Assembly (NCBI RefSeq): GCF_003056405.1
Contig: NZ_PYVZ01000001.1
Coordinates: 1-64,000, forward strand
DNA from: Devosia indica
GTDB taxonomy: Bacteria; Pseudomonadota; Alphaproteobacteria; Rhizobiales; Devosiaceae
DNA: 64,000 nt
Direction: 5' to 3'
In this document: positions 31,683 through 41,790 of the stretch, piece by piece
Numbering within the stretch: the first letter of the stretch is position 1
Layout: each line of letters begins with the position of its first letter
Program-made: the position numbers and the translations under genes
Notes under the pieces: model-generated
Databases searched by the model: none
The model's input: the letters and a program-made list of their open reading frames with translations, nothing else
Told to the model about the DNA's origin: nothing

Positions 31683-32437
31683 TCCGCACCCAATCGGTTT
31701 CACGCAGCTATGGCGACAACCTGGTGGTCGATAATGTCACGCTGGACATTCCGGCGCGCGGTGTCACCTCGATCATCGGGCCCAATGGGGCGGGCAAATC
31801 GACCCTTCTCTCCATGGTCAGCCGCCTGCTCGACATGAGCGCGGGCAGCGTCACTATCGATGGCATGGATGTCACCAAGACGCCCAGCGACGTGCTGGCA
31901 CGGCGGCTGTCGATCCTTCGGCAGGACAACCATATTTCGGCCCGCATCACCGTGCGTGACCTGATCGGGTTTGGCCGTTATCCGCATTCGAAAGGGCGGC
32001 TGACGGTCGAGGACAGGAGCCATATCGACAAGGCCATCGACTATCTCGATCTCGGCGCCCTCAGCGACCGGTTTCTCGACGAGCTCTCGGGCGGGCAGCG
32101 ACAGCGGGCCTTCGTGGCCATGGTGCTGGCGCAGGACACCGACTATGTGCTGCTGGACGAACCGCTCAACAATCTCGACATGAAGCATGCCATGGGCATG
32201 ATGAAATTGATGCGCCAGGCCGCGTCCGAACTGGGCAAGACGGTGGTCTTGGTGCTGCACGACATCAATTTCGCATCCTGGTATTCGGACTATATCGTGG
32301 CCATGAAGGATGGGAAGGTGGCCGCGCAGGGCCCGGGGCCGGAGATGATCCGGCCCGAAGTGCTGTCCGAAATCTACGAAATGGACATCAAGGTGCACGA
32401 AATTGGCGGGCAGTTGATTTCGGTCTATTACGGCTAG
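31679..32437 (+). CDS. Iron-siderophore ABC ATPase (FatE/CeuD-like)
   Basis: A 252-residue ATPase: Walker A GPNGAGKST, Q-loop RQDN, signature [11 protein letters not shown], Walker B YVLLDEPLNNLD and H-loop VLHDINFAS, the sequence set of FepC/FatE-type iron importers. It powers the two preceding permeases. The stop lies ten bases before the convergent TIM-barrel gene; no clear terminator is seen between them. Confidence 0.93.
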   Translation: MIRTQSVSRSYGDNLVVDNVTLDIPARGVTSIIGPNGAGKSTLLSMVSRLLDMSAGSVTIDGMDVTKTPSDVLARRLSILRQDNHISARITVRDLIGFGRYPHSKGRLTVEDRSHIDKAIDYLDLGALSDRFLDELSGGQRQRAFVAMVLAQDTDYVLLDEPLNNLDMKHAMGMMKLMRQAASELGKTVVLVLHDINFASWYSDYIVAMKDGKVAAQGPGPEMIRPEVLSEIYEMDIKVHEIGGQLISVYYG

Positions 32438-32447
32438 GCGAACGTCC

Positions 32448-33275
32448 CTAGAGACGCGCGAGGATGAAGTCGCGCTCCTCGGCCAGACCAGCCCATTCAG
32501 CGGGGTGGTCGGCATCGAAGATCAGGGTGTAGGGGCCGGCATAGCCGGCTTCCTCGGCCGCCTGGACACAGAGCCCGTAATCGGCCTCATCCATGAGGCC
32601 GTCATGGAACCCGGCCTTGGCGTGGCAGAGCTCGGCACGCGGGAAGATGGATCTGAGGCCTTCATATTTGTCCGGCCCGGTCCAATTGCCGAAATCGGCC
32701 AGGAGGCCGACCTGGCCATCCAGGCGATCGAGCAGCTCATGGACCGCCTGGGGCGTGGACAGCAGGTCGAACCAGTTTTCGGTAAACAGCCGCAGGGGTG
32801 AACCGGCATTGGCGGCAAGCAGTTCCTTGAAGCCGGCGACCGAGCGGGACATGGCGTCTTGGGTCGGCTTCTGCTTACCGGCAATGATGCGGGCGTTTTC
32901 GGCGCCCAGCATATTGGCGACATCGACCCAGCCGGCGATCCAGCGGGTATCGCGCGCGCCATGCACAGGGTCGGTCATGTCACCGGCATCAATCAGCAGG
33001 GTCTGCAGGGTGACGCCGGAAACATTGAGCTGGTCGCGCAATTCGCCCAGATAGACCGGATCGCGGCTGCGCAGGTGGAAGGAGACGATCTCAAGCCGAT
33101 GATAGCCGTGATTGGCCAAGACCGATGGCAGGCCGAGCAGCGATTCTTCGCCTTCGCCGTAGGTTTCCTGCATGTCGCCGACAGCATCGGTGGTCAGATC
33201 ATGCGGGAAAGTGGTGCCCAGCAAGCGGTGCAGCGACCAGGTGGAAACGGCAATGCGATGGTTCGGGTCGGCCAA
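32448..33275 (-). CDS. Sugar-phosphate-isomerase-like TIM-barrel protein
   Basis: A 275-residue xylose-isomerase-like TIM barrel (AP-endonuclease-2 fold): STWSLHRLLG near the N-terminus, YHRLEIVSFHL, TLLIDAGDMTDP, FTENWFDL, GLLADFGNW, ELCHAKAGFHDG, and YTLIFDADHP contribute the usual metal-binding acids and histidines. These enzymes isomerise or epimerise sugars or polyols. The start is TTG 33275, chosen for AGGAG seven bases before it; there is no ATG that keeps the conserved N-terminus. Last gene of the RidA operon. Confidence 0.78.
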   Translation of the reverse strand: MADPNHRIAVSTWSLHRLLGTTFPHDLTTDAVGDMQETYGEGEESLLGLPSVLANHGYHRLEIVSFHLRSRDPVYLGELRDQLNVSGVTLQTLLIDAGDMTDPVHGARDTRWIAGWVDVANMLGAENARIIAGKQKPTQDAMSRSVAGFKELLAANAGSPLRLFTENWFDLLSTPQAVHELLDRLDGQVGLLADFGNWTGPDKYEGLRSIFPRAELCHAKAGFHDGLMDEADYGLCVQAAEEAGYAGPYTLIFDADHPAEWAGLAEERDFILARL

Positions 33276-33336
33276 TTGGGTTCTCCTCTTTTTGGGCGCA
33301 AGAGTTTCATGGCCGGGGGCGCCGCGCAAGGTGAGC

Positions 33337-34401
33337 CTAACCCACCCTGCCCCGCGCTGCGACGTCCATGGTCTGGATCAGTTCGCCATTGCGGATCAGG
33401 TGAACCTGATCGAACAGATTGGTCACCGGGCAGCAGTGATTGGGGATGATGCGGATGACATCGCCGATTTTCGGCTTGCTGGCGCAGGCGGAGACATCGA
33501 GCGTGCCGTGCTCTTCGCTGAGGCCGGTGATTTTGGCGTCGGGGAAATCGACGACATGGCCGTGCCCAACAAGGCCCAACAGGTCGCTGGTGAGCGCCTT
33601 GGAGCCGGCATCGATGATCGCGCGATTTTCGGTGGGGCGGGACACCACCGTGGCCAGAACGGTCAAGGCGCACTCGTCAAAGCTGGCGGCGCCGGCGGCG
33701 ACTTGGGAGCGGTCCATATAGATATAGGTGCCGGGCCGGTATTCGGTGGCGACGCGCGCGGCCTCATCCATATGCCAGATGTCGGGGGTGCCGCCGGTGG
33801 TGATGGCGGGAAGGTCGAGGCCTGCGGTGGAAAAGACATTGCGGGCGTCGGCAAGCCATTGGGCGGCTTCACGGTATTTGCCGGCGGCGGGATAGGTCAT
33901 CAGGCCGGCAAAGTCGAGGCCCGGCGCAGCGATGATCTGGCGGGCGAGGTCAAGTGCTGCAGTGGGCGATTGGACGCCACAGCGTCCCATGCCGGTGTCG
34001 CATTCGACAAGGACGCCGAGGCGATGGCCGGCATTGGTGAAGACCTGCGCCAGCCCGGTGACACAATCGGGGCTGTCGGCGACGGTGCGGATGGTGACGC
34101 GGTCATGCAGGGCCTGCAGGCGTTTGAGCTTGGCGGCACCGATGATGTTGAAGGTGAGCAGCAGGTCGGTCAGACCGGCATCGGCCATGACCTCGGCCTC
34201 GCCCAGTTTCTGCACGGTGATGCCGACCGCGCCCAGCTCGACCTGTTTTTTGGCGAAGAAGGGCAGTTTGTGGGTTTTGATGTGGGGGCGCAAGGCAATG
34301 CCGGCCTTGTCGGCCATAGCCTGCGCCTTGTTCATATTGGCCTCGGCCCGGTCAAGATCGATGAGGACGGCGGGCGTGTCGAGTTCGGAGAAATGGGTCA
34401 T
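33337..34401 (-). CDS. D-threonine aldolase / D-serine dehydratase-like PLP enzyme
   Basis: A 354-residue protein of the alanine-racemase-fold group. The N-terminal barrel has the PLP lysine in RPHIKTHK; the C-terminal beta-domain has GHGHVVD, EEHG and PNHCCP, which match the zinc-binding His and Cys of DSD1-type D-serine dehydratases and the metal site of D-threonine aldolases. It should cleave or deaminate a D-beta-hydroxy amino acid. Its start overlaps the dehydrogenase stop by four bases. Confidence 0.82.
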   Translation of the reverse strand: MTHFSELDTPAVLIDLDRAEANMNKAQAMADKAGIALRPHIKTHKLPFFAKKQVELGAVGITVQKLGEAEVMADAGLTDLLLTFNIIGAAKLKRLQALHDRVTIRTVADSPDCVTGLAQVFTNAGHRLGVLVECDTGMGRCGVQSPTAALDLARQIIAAPGLDFAGLMTYPAAGKYREAAQWLADARNVFSTAGLDLPAITTGGTPDIWHMDEAARVATEYRPGTYIYMDRSQVAAGAASFDECALTVLATVVSRPTENRAIIDAGSKALTSDLLGLVGHGHVVDFPDAKITGLSEEHGTLDVSACASKPKIGDVIRIIPNHCCPVTNLFDQVHLIRNGELIQTMDVAARGRVG

Positions 34402-35174
34402 TGGGCCCTCAGGACTTCATTAACGAAGCGCAGATTGCCGGCGGTGAGGCCGGCATCAACGGGGATGGTAACGCCGGTGATCCCCGAAGCGGCGTCGGAG
34501 GCCAGGAACAGGGCGGCATTGGCAACCTCCTGCGGCGAGACCATGCGGCCCAGCGGATAATGCGGCAGCACCTTGTCGAGCAGTCCAGGGTCGGCCGCCA
34601 GCCGGTGATCCCAGGCGGGCGTACGGACCGAGCCCGGCGCTACGAGATTGGCGCGCACACCCTCGCCGCCGCGTTCCACCGCAATGGCCCGGGCATAGGC
34701 GATCAATCCGGCCTTGGCGGCTGAATAGGCGGGGTTACCGAAATGCTGGAGGGCATTGACCGAGGAGATGAACACCACATTGCCCGCGCCGCGCGTGGCC
34801 ATGGCATGGGTGATCGGATCGACCAGGGCATAGGCGCCATTGAGATTGATGGCCATTTCGCTGGCCCAGACATCGTCATCGAGATGGCCAAGATGTTCGG
34901 CGCGGGTGAAGCCAGCATTGGCAATGACGGCGTCCACCACGCCATGGGCGGCGATATCGGCCTGGACAGCGGCGCGGGTAGATTTGGCGTCGGCCTGGTC
35001 GAAGAGGACACTGCGCGCCAGCGGCAAGCCTTCGAGCATATCGGCCTGGCGATCGGCACCGACGATGGTCGCGCCCGCCGCATGGAAGGTTTCGACCAGG
35101 GCGCGGCCAATGCCACCCCCGGCGCCGGAGATGAGAACGGTCTTACCGTCGAGACGGAAGGGGGATGCGTTCAT
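34398..35174 (-). CDS. Short-chain dehydrogenase/reductase
   Basis: A 258-residue SDR: cofactor motif GAGGGIG near residue 17, NAG in VIANAGFTR, catalytic Ser in FISSVNAL and YSAAK. An Asp at the end of beta-2 (GADRQ) favours NAD over NADP. In this operon it likely oxidises the hydroxyl of a hydroxy-acid or sugar intermediate produced around the aldolase. Coupled by a four-base overlap to the next gene. Confidence 0.88.
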   Translation of the reverse strand: MNASPFRLDGKTVLISGAGGGIGRALVETFHAAGATIVGADRQADMLEGLPLARSVLFDQADAKSTRAAVQADIAAHGVVDAVIANAGFTRAEHLGHLDDDVWASEMAINLNGAYALVDPITHAMATRGAGNVVFISSVNALQHFGNPAYSAAKAGLIAYARAIAVERGGEGVRANLVAPGSVRTPAWDHRLAADPGLLDKVLPHYPLGRMVSPQEVANAALFLASDAASGITGVTIPVDAGLTAGNLRFVNEVLRAQ

Positions 35175-35198
35175 TCTGTGCTCCTCAATGCAGGGGAT

Positions 35199-35231
35199 AC
35201 CCCCACCTAACCTCCCCCTGATAGGGGGAGG
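35199..35231. repeat. Dispersed repeat with hairpin (ACCCCCACCTAACCT type)
   Basis: ACCCCCACCTAACCT (35199-35213) leads into a hairpin with arms CCTCCCCCT (35211-35219) and AGGGGGAGG (35223-35231). The same 15-mer occurs at 39595-39609 and, inverted, at 39698-39712. It lies between ridA-like and SDR genes of one operon. Confidence 0.6.
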
Positions 35232-35284
35232 GACTGACCGATTGCGTTTGTGACGCCATGGTCCAGTGGGCTCTTTAACCGTCG

Positions 35285-35668
35285 TTACGGCCCCTTATAG
35301 GCCACGCAGTCGATCTCGACCTTGCAGTCGACCATCATGGTGGACTGCACGCAGGCGCGGGCGGGGGGATGTTCGCCGAAATAGGATTTGTAGACAGCGT
35401 TGAAGCTCCAGAAATCGCGCGGATCATCGAGCCAGACGCCACAGCGCACAACATGCTCGAGCCCATAGCCAGCTTCTTCGAGAATGGCGATGACGTTCTT
35501 AATGGTCAGATGGGTCTGTTCGATGATGCCTGTGCCGACAATCTCGCCATCCTTCATGGCAACCTGGCCCGAGACATAGAGCCAGCCACCGGCCTCGACG
35601 GCGCGGGCGAAGGGCAGGTTCTGTCCACCGGCGCCGGATTTGTCTGCACCATAGCGTTTGATCGGCAT
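35285..35668 (-). CDS. RidA/YjgF-family enamine/imine deaminase
   Basis: A 127-residue RidA-family protein: YVSGQVA, QTHLTIKNVIAILEEAG, and the ligand-binding Arg in PPARACVQ are present. RidA proteins hydrolyse reactive enamines and imines released by PLP enzymes, which fits its place ahead of a PLP aldolase/dehydratase gene. It is the first gene of the leftward operon and has a palindrome 25 bases upstream. Confidence 0.9.
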   Translation of the reverse strand: MPIKRYGADKSGAGGQNLPFARAVEAGGWLYVSGQVAMKDGEIVGTGIIEQTHLTIKNVIAILEEAGYGLEHVVRCGVWLDDPRDFWSFNAVYKSYFGEHPPARACVQSTMMVDCKVEIDCVAYKGP

Positions 35669-35692
35669 GGGAATGTCCTTTCCGTGCTTTTT

Positions 35693-35776
35693 GAAACTCA
35701 GTTTCGCTTGATACCAGTTTTATAGCCATAATCAGCAGGAAGATGCGAGAGTCACGACAAGAAATGTAAATTTCTT
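35693..35776. promoter_or_regulatory. Two GAAA/TTTC palindromes in the divergent promoter region
   Basis: GAAACTCAGTTTC (35693-35705) is a perfect palindrome around its centre, and AAGAAAT-GTAA-ATTTCTT (35759-35776) is a second one with the same GAAA...TTTC core. They sit in the 191-base gap between the leftward RidA operon and the rightward M81 gene. Many RpiR-family regulators bind GAAA-N-TTTC sites; the RpiR gene at 39.7 kb or one elsewhere could act here. The regulator assignment is inference. Confidence 0.5.
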
Positions 35777-35859
35777 ACGTGAATCGTCTCGCAGCTTGGT
35801 GTAGCGTGGGTTCCATACCGTGATCAGCATCGACGCCATTTTCATCTCACGAGCTTCCC

Positions 35860-37329
35860 TTGCGCCTTTTCACCGCAGCCCTGGCCACCGAGACCAATAC
35901 GTTCTCCCCGATTGCCATCGACAAGCGCGCCTTCGAGGCGTCGCTGCATGCCAAGCCGGGCCAGCACCCGCCGACCCCGACGCTGTGTACTGCGCCGATC
36001 ACGGTGGGCCGCGAAGTCTGCGCACGGGAAGGATGGACGCTGATTGAGGGCACGGCAAGCTGGGCGGACCCGGCCGGCCTGGTGGCCCAGGCGACCTATG
36101 AGGAATTGCGCGACGAGATTATCGGCCAGTTGCACGCCGCCATGCCAGTGGATGGCGTGGTGCTGGGGCTGCATGGCGCCATGGTGGCCCAGGGCTATGA
36201 CGACCCCGAGGGTGATCTGCTGACCCGCATCCGCGCCATTGTCGGCCCCGATGTGCTGGTTTGCGCCGAGCTTGACCCGCACAGCCATCTGACCGCCAAG
36301 CGGGCGGAAGCGGCTGACTTCTTTGTCTACTTCAAGGAGTTCCCGCATACCGACTTCGTCGATCGGGCGCGCGATCTCTGGGACATCGCGGTGCGGACCC
36401 TCAAGAAACAAATCAAGCCGGTGATGAGCGTTTTCGATTGCCGGATGATTGACGTATTCCCCACTTCGAAACAGCCCATGCGAGGCTTTGTCGACTCTTT
36501 GCTGGCGCTGGAAAAGTCCGAGCCGGGCCTGCTTTCGCTCTCGGTCGTCCATGGCTTCATGGCGGGCGACGTGCCCGAAATGGGCACCAAGCTGGTGGCC
36601 ATCACCGACAACCAGCCCGACAAGGGCGCGGCATTGGCCGAGACGCTCGGACGCGAACTTTATGCCATGCGCGGCACCTTCATGGTCGCCCAGGTGGATG
36701 AAAAGACCGCCGTGGACGCCGCGCTGGCCGCACCGCATGGCCCGGTGGTGATTGCCGATGTGTGGGACAATCCCGGCGGCGGCACGGCTGGCGATGCGAC
36801 CGTCATCTTGGCCGAGATGATTGCCCGCGGCGTGACCGATGTCGCCGTGGGCACAATCTGGGACCCGATTGCGGTGCAGATCTGTTTTGCGGCGGGGGAG
36901 GGCGCGATCATTCCGCTGCGCTTCGGGGCCAAGTCGGCGCCCTTTACCGGGCAGCCGATCGATGCGCAGGTGAGCGTAAGAAAGCTCGTGCGCAATGCCG
37001 AAATGAAGTTCGGCGACAGTTTCGCGCCCTTTGGCGACGCGGCCTGGGTGCATTTTGACGGGATCGATGTGATCCTCAATTCGACGCGCGCACAGAGCTT
37101 TGATCCGAGCCTGTTTTCGGCGCTGGGCATTGACCCAAAATCGCGCAAAATCCTGCTGATCAAGTCGACCAACCACTTCTATGACTCATTCTCCAGGATC
37201 GCCTCGGAGATTGTCTATTGCTCGGCTGGCAAGCCCTATCCCAACCGGCCTGCGGAGACGGACTACCGCAAAGCGCGCAAGGATATCTGGCCGATGGTGG
37301 AGGATCCTTGGCTTGACGTTGTCCCGTAG
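35860..37329 (+). CDS. M81-family metallopeptidase (MlrC-like), copy 1
   Basis: A 489-residue protein of the M81 family, whose founder MlrC degrades linearised microcystin peptides. The opening RLFTAALATETNTFSP, GVVLGLHGAMVAQGYDDPEG and AELDPHSHLT supply the N-terminal zinc ligands; VIADVWDNPGGGTAGDAT and the C-terminal domain are also typical. The real substrate in soil bacteria is unknown. The start is TTG 35860, the only start codon after an upstream stop in frame, with a weak ribosome-binding site. It diverges from the RidA operon, implying a joint role in using a peptide-like or D-amino-acid-containing compound. Confidence 0.85.
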   Translation: MRLFTAALATETNTFSPIAIDKRAFEASLHAKPGQHPPTPTLCTAPITVGREVCAREGWTLIEGTASWADPAGLVAQATYEELRDEIIGQLHAAMPVDGVVLGLHGAMVAQGYDDPEGDLLTRIRAIVGPDVLVCAELDPHSHLTAKRAEAADFFVYFKEFPHTDFVDRARDLWDIAVRTLKKQIKPVMSVFDCRMIDVFPTSKQPMRGFVDSLLALEKSEPGLLSLSVVHGFMAGDVPEMGTKLVAITDNQPDKGAALAETLGRELYAMRGTFMVAQVDEKTAVDAALAAPHGPVVIADVWDNPGGGTAGDATVILAEMIARGVTDVAVGTIWDPIAVQICFAAGEGAIIPLRFGAKSAPFTGQPIDAQVSVRKLVRNAEMKFGDSFAPFGDAAWVHFDGIDVILNSTRAQSFDPSLFSALGIDPKSRKILLIKSTNHFYDSFSRIASEIVYCSAGKPYPNRPAETDYRKARKDIWPMVEDPWLDVVP

Positions 37330-37331
37330 GG

Positions 37332-37391
37332 AAAATCTCTCCAGTGGAGAGATTTGAAACGGCAAGGCCGTGAGAGTTGTGCTCGAATGGC
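37332..37391 (-). repeat. Dispersed two-hairpin element, copy 3
   Basis: On the minus strand: CATTC, hairpin A region GAGCACAACTC, core TCACGGCCTTGCCG, then hairpin B with perfect ten-base arms AAATCTCTCC and GGAGAGATTT around ACT. It follows the M81 stop by two bases. The remainder of the gap to 37552 holds only G/C-rich hairpins (for example CCCCTCCCCC/GGGGGAGG near 37513-37535). Confidence 0.65.
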
Positions 37392-37552
37392 GGGCAGCCG
37401 ATCACCTCACCCTAGCTCTGCTACGGTCCTGAGGGTCCCAGCGCCCTCCCTCCCCCTCTAGGAGAGGAAGGGCATCGTGGGCGTGGCTTCCCCTCCACCG
37501 CCTATTGGCCGTCCCCCTCCCCCGCGAAGGGGGAGGAATTAGTGCGTTGCGC

Positions 37553-39559
37553 CTACTCGGCAGACCAGTGCCCATACATGATCGGCATCAGGCCAACCAT
37601 GGACTTGAAGCGCTCCCAGCTCTTGCGTTCGGGCAGGGTCCAGCCGGCTTCGGCGATTGCCGAGATACGGGGGAAGACCAGGCGATCGAATATGGCGCGG
37701 TCGGTCATGCTTTCGGACCAGATGCAGCTCTGCACGCCAATAAGGTGTTTCAGGCCCTCCTCGGAGAAACCTTCACGGGCTTCGAACTCGTAGGTTTCCT
37801 GCGGGCCGGACCAGCCGGCCCAGCCGGCGCCAGGCTCGGCCCAGCTCACGCCATTGGCCATGTCGAGATAATAGCGCTGGCCGGGCGAAACGACGATATC
37901 GTAGCCGCGTTCGGCCAGTTCGGCATTGATCTCCACATTGCGCCAGCCGATGACATAGGACTTGTCCTTGGCCACCGCATCGCCATGGGCCGCCTCTTCC
38001 CAGCCGCCGGTGATGGCGCCCTTCCCGGCGATATATTTGTGCACGCGCTTGATGAACTCGGCCTGGATGATCGCGGTGGGCGAACCCTCGATCTCATCGG
38101 CGCCATGGGCATTGCCGAGCTGGTTGAACTGGGCTTCGTGTTTCTTGCGCATGGCGGGACCCGCCATCTGCTCGATCATGTCGAGGGCCAGCGGCGAGCC
38201 GGACCAGGCGGCCAGCGGCACTTCGTCGGCGCCAAGATGGAAGACGCCGGCGGGGAACAGCTCAAGCACTTCATCGACGATGGTTTCAACGAAGCGGTAG
38301 ACCGGCTCGTGCGCGGGATTGAGGCTGTTATTGGGGAAACCCTGTACCGACTGGTATTCGCCCTTTTCATTGGGGTCGCGCAGTTCGGGCAGCGCCTGCA
38401 GGGCGGCGTAGAAATGGCCCGGCATGTCGATCTCGGGGATGACATCCATGGCCAGGTCATCGGCCAGGGCGACAATCTCGCGCACGGTCTTTTTGGAGTA
38501 GTAGCCCCCGGTCGGCTGCGGACCCGAGCCAAGCAAGGGCGGCAGCGCCTTGCCGTGACCGCGCCAGGCGGCAATCTCGGTGAGCTGCGGATAGGCGTCG
38601 ATTTCCAGCCGCCAGGCTTCGTCCTCAGTCAGGTGCCAGTGGAACTTGTTCATCTTGTTCCAGGCCATGAGACGAATGAGGCGGCTGACTTCGGCGGCGG
38701 TGTAGAACTGGCGCGCCACGTCGAGATGGCCGCCACGGAAGCCAAAGCCCGGCTCGTCACTGATAGTCCCCGCCGTGGGAAAGCTGAAAGTGGCCGGATA
38801 TTGCCTGGCGCCGCGCAGCATGTGACCCAGGGTCACCAGGCCGTAAAACATGCCCTGGCGGGTGGTGGCGGACACGGTCGCGCTATTGTCGGCGAAGGCG
38901 ATTTCGTAGGCTTCGGCACCCAGACCGGCTTTTTCAACGACATGGACCGGCATGCCGGCTTCCGCAGCGGGGCGGACAATGGCTTCCACCGGGAACAATT
39001 CGGCGGTGAGGTCGGCAAAGGCCGCGGCGGCGCGGCCGGCCAGATCGCCAACGGGTTTCAGATCATAGCCCGGCGGCGCGATGCGATTGCCGGTGGCGGC
39101 AACATGGTTGGGCCAGGGAATGATCGAGAACGGCGCCGGGGCCTTGGCCGGGACCGGGAATTTGACCGCGCCCTTGAGCAGGGGCGAATTGTGGCCCTTG
39201 CCCTGGGTCGGCGCGGTGGGGATGGCGACGACCTCGCCACCTTCAAGCACCAGATAGGCCGAATTGGCCCCATCGCTCCAATGGCGCAGACCGTAGGACA
39301 GGCCTCGTGCCGTCGAGGTCCAGGTGGCGCCGGGCTCGAGCACATAGCCATCGGGCGGGGCGATCAGGGTGTGGTTGGAAAGGCGCTTGAGGAGCTTGCC
39401 GTTTTCCAGGGTGGCCTGCGGGTCGATGCGGGCGGGCCCCGAAAAGCCGAGCTGGAAATTGGCAATCGGCGTATCGCCATTATTGGTCAGCTCGATGCCA
39501 TAGCCGAGGGGTTCGGTAGCCGTGGCGGGAGACCAGGTGGTGACGAGGGAAAAAGACAT
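37553..39559 (-). CDS. Beta-N-acetylhexosaminidase, GH20
   Basis: A 668-residue family 20 glycoside hydrolase. A beta-rich N-terminal domain and GH20b-like domain (to about 290) precede the catalytic barrel, with RGGHLDVARQFY, KMNKFHWHLTEDEAWRLE, IPEIDMPGH and the catalytic Asp-Glu pair in FHLGADEVPL. It removes terminal GlcNAc or GalNAc by substrate assistance. There is no signal peptide, so it should act in the cytoplasm on imported oligosaccharides such as chitobiose, which fits the ABC importer upstream. A 179-base gap with an inverted repeat separates it from the RpiR gene. Confidence 0.9.
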   Translation of the reverse strand: MSFSLVTTWSPATATEPLGYGIELTNNGDTPIANFQLGFSGPARIDPQATLENGKLLKRLSNHTLIAPPDGYVLEPGATWTSTARGLSYGLRHWSDGANSAYLVLEGGEVVAIPTAPTQGKGHNSPLLKGAVKFPVPAKAPAPFSIIPWPNHVAATGNRIAPPGYDLKPVGDLAGRAAAAFADLTAELFPVEAIVRPAAEAGMPVHVVEKAGLGAEAYEIAFADNSATVSATTRQGMFYGLVTLGHMLRGARQYPATFSFPTAGTISDEPGFGFRGGHLDVARQFYTAAEVSRLIRLMAWNKMNKFHWHLTEDEAWRLEIDAYPQLTEIAAWRGHGKALPPLLGSGPQPTGGYYSKKTVREIVALADDLAMDVIPEIDMPGHFYAALQALPELRDPNEKGEYQSVQGFPNNSLNPAHEPVYRFVETIVDEVLELFPAGVFHLGADEVPLAAWSGSPLALDMIEQMAGPAMRKKHEAQFNQLGNAHGADEIEGSPTAIIQAEFIKRVHKYIAGKGAITGGWEEAAHGDAVAKDKSYVIGWRNVEINAELAERGYDIVVSPGQRYYLDMANGVSWAEPGAGWAGWSGPQETYEFEAREGFSEEGLKHLIGVQSCIWSESMTDRAIFDRLVFPRISAIAEAGWTLPERKSWERFKSMVGLMPIMYGHWSAE

Positions 39560-39594
39560 GATGGGGTCCAGTATTGTGTCGTGGTGGTCGAGTT

Positions 39595-39712
39595 ACCCCC
39601 ACCTAACCTCTCCCTGAAGGAGGGGGAGGGATTGATCGCGTGCTGGGCGGGATTGCCGGCGCCAGCATCAAGACCGTCCCTCCCCCTGGACAAGGGAAGG
39701 CTAGGTGGGGGT
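39595..39712. repeat. Inverted repeat between hexosaminidase and rpiR-like genes
   Basis: ACCCCCACCTAACCT (39595-39609) and its inverse (39698-39712, one mismatch) bracket about 90 bases that also contain CCCTGAAGGAGGGGGAGGG and CCTCCCCCTGG. The same 15-mer appears at 35199-35213. Confidence 0.6.
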
Positions 39713-39738
39713 GGCTTGCGTTGGTGCGCGCGGAGGCA

Positions 39739-40605
39739 TCAATCCCCCAGCGGCTGGGCGTCGTCGCCGTCGCGATTGACGACGAGCTGGTGCTTGATGC
39801 GGCGCATGCTGGCAACTGCGGTGGGGCCGAGGCGCGCAGCAATGGTCTGGGAGAGAATGTCGACCGTGGCGAGGAAGGCATAGCGGCCCGGGGTGGGTCG
39901 CAGGATGTCCTGATTTTCGCGCCAGTGCACAGGCAGTAGAATATCGGCCTGTTCGGCCATCACCGAACCGGGCCGCGAGACGACGACACGGGTCAGGCCA
40001 TATTCGCCGGCCACCGCGAGCGCCTTGACCAGCGGCACATTATTGCCAGAGAGCGAATAGGCAATTATCACCGCGCCCGAAGGGGCAGAGGCGGCGCGCA
40101 TCATCTGCACCTGATGATCGATGGATGCGGCGACCTTGAGCCCGAGCCGGAACAGGCGCGCCTCGGTTTCCACCGCCATCATCGAGGAGGCACCGCCCGA
40201 GCCGAAGCTGAGGACGAAGTTGGATTTGACGATGGACTCGGCGGCCCGCTCGATGGCGTCGAAATCGAGCGTGTCGAAAGTGTCGTAGATGGTGGACTGA
40301 ATGCCGTTGACAATGCCCTGAGCGATTTCGTGAACGCTCAGGGGACCCGATGCGGGAGCGAAATAACGCTGACCGACGAAGCGGGACTGGGCCAGCCGCA
40401 CCTTGAAATCGGCATAGCTGTCGCAGCCAAGCCGCCGGCAGAAGCGTGTGACGGTGGGCGGGGACACATCGGCCTCGGCCGCCAGATCGACAATGCTCAT
40501 CTTGAGCACGCTATCGACATCAGCCAGGACGATCTCGGTCAGGGCGCGTTCCGAGCGCGTGAAAGCGTCTTTCTCGGTCTGCAGCAGCCCCACTATGTCC
40601 AGCAT
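39739..40605 (-). CDS. RpiR/MurR-family transcriptional regulator
   Basis: A 288-residue regulator with an N-terminal RpiR helix-turn-helix (about 35-75; VDLAAEADVSPPTVTRFCRR) and a C-terminal SIS sugar-phosphate-binding domain (FVLSFGSGGASSMMAVETE, AYSLSGNNVPLVKA). RpiR proteins respond to sugar phosphates, often amino-sugar phosphates. It lies inside the oligosaccharide locus, 31 bases after the ATPase gene, and is its probable local regulator. Confidence 0.88.
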   Translation of the reverse strand: MLDIVGLLQTEKDAFTRSERALTEIVLADVDSVLKMSIVDLAAEADVSPPTVTRFCRRLGCDSYADFKVRLAQSRFVGQRYFAPASGPLSVHEIAQGIVNGIQSTIYDTFDTLDFDAIERAAESIVKSNFVLSFGSGGASSMMAVETEARLFRLGLKVAASIDHQVQMMRAASAPSGAVIIAYSLSGNNVPLVKALAVAGEYGLTRVVVSRPGSVMAEQADILLPVHWRENQDILRPTPGRYAFLATVDILSQTIAARLGPTAVASMRRIKHQLVVNRDGDDAQPLGD

Positions 40606-40636
40606 CGTGCGTCCCCTCTTGCCGGCCGATGCCGCC

Positions 40637-41713
<1,077 letters not shown>

Positions 41714-41790
41714 GGTTCGCGTCTCCGGACACGGGGATTTCTTGGATGGAGCGCCGCCACCCGAGGCGGCGGCGCCAGATCGGTTGATGC

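Noticed and set aside
37505-39883. 792-codon frame antisense to the GH20 gene
   Set aside because: No recognisable domain and no start signal; the opposite strand encodes a full catalytic domain.
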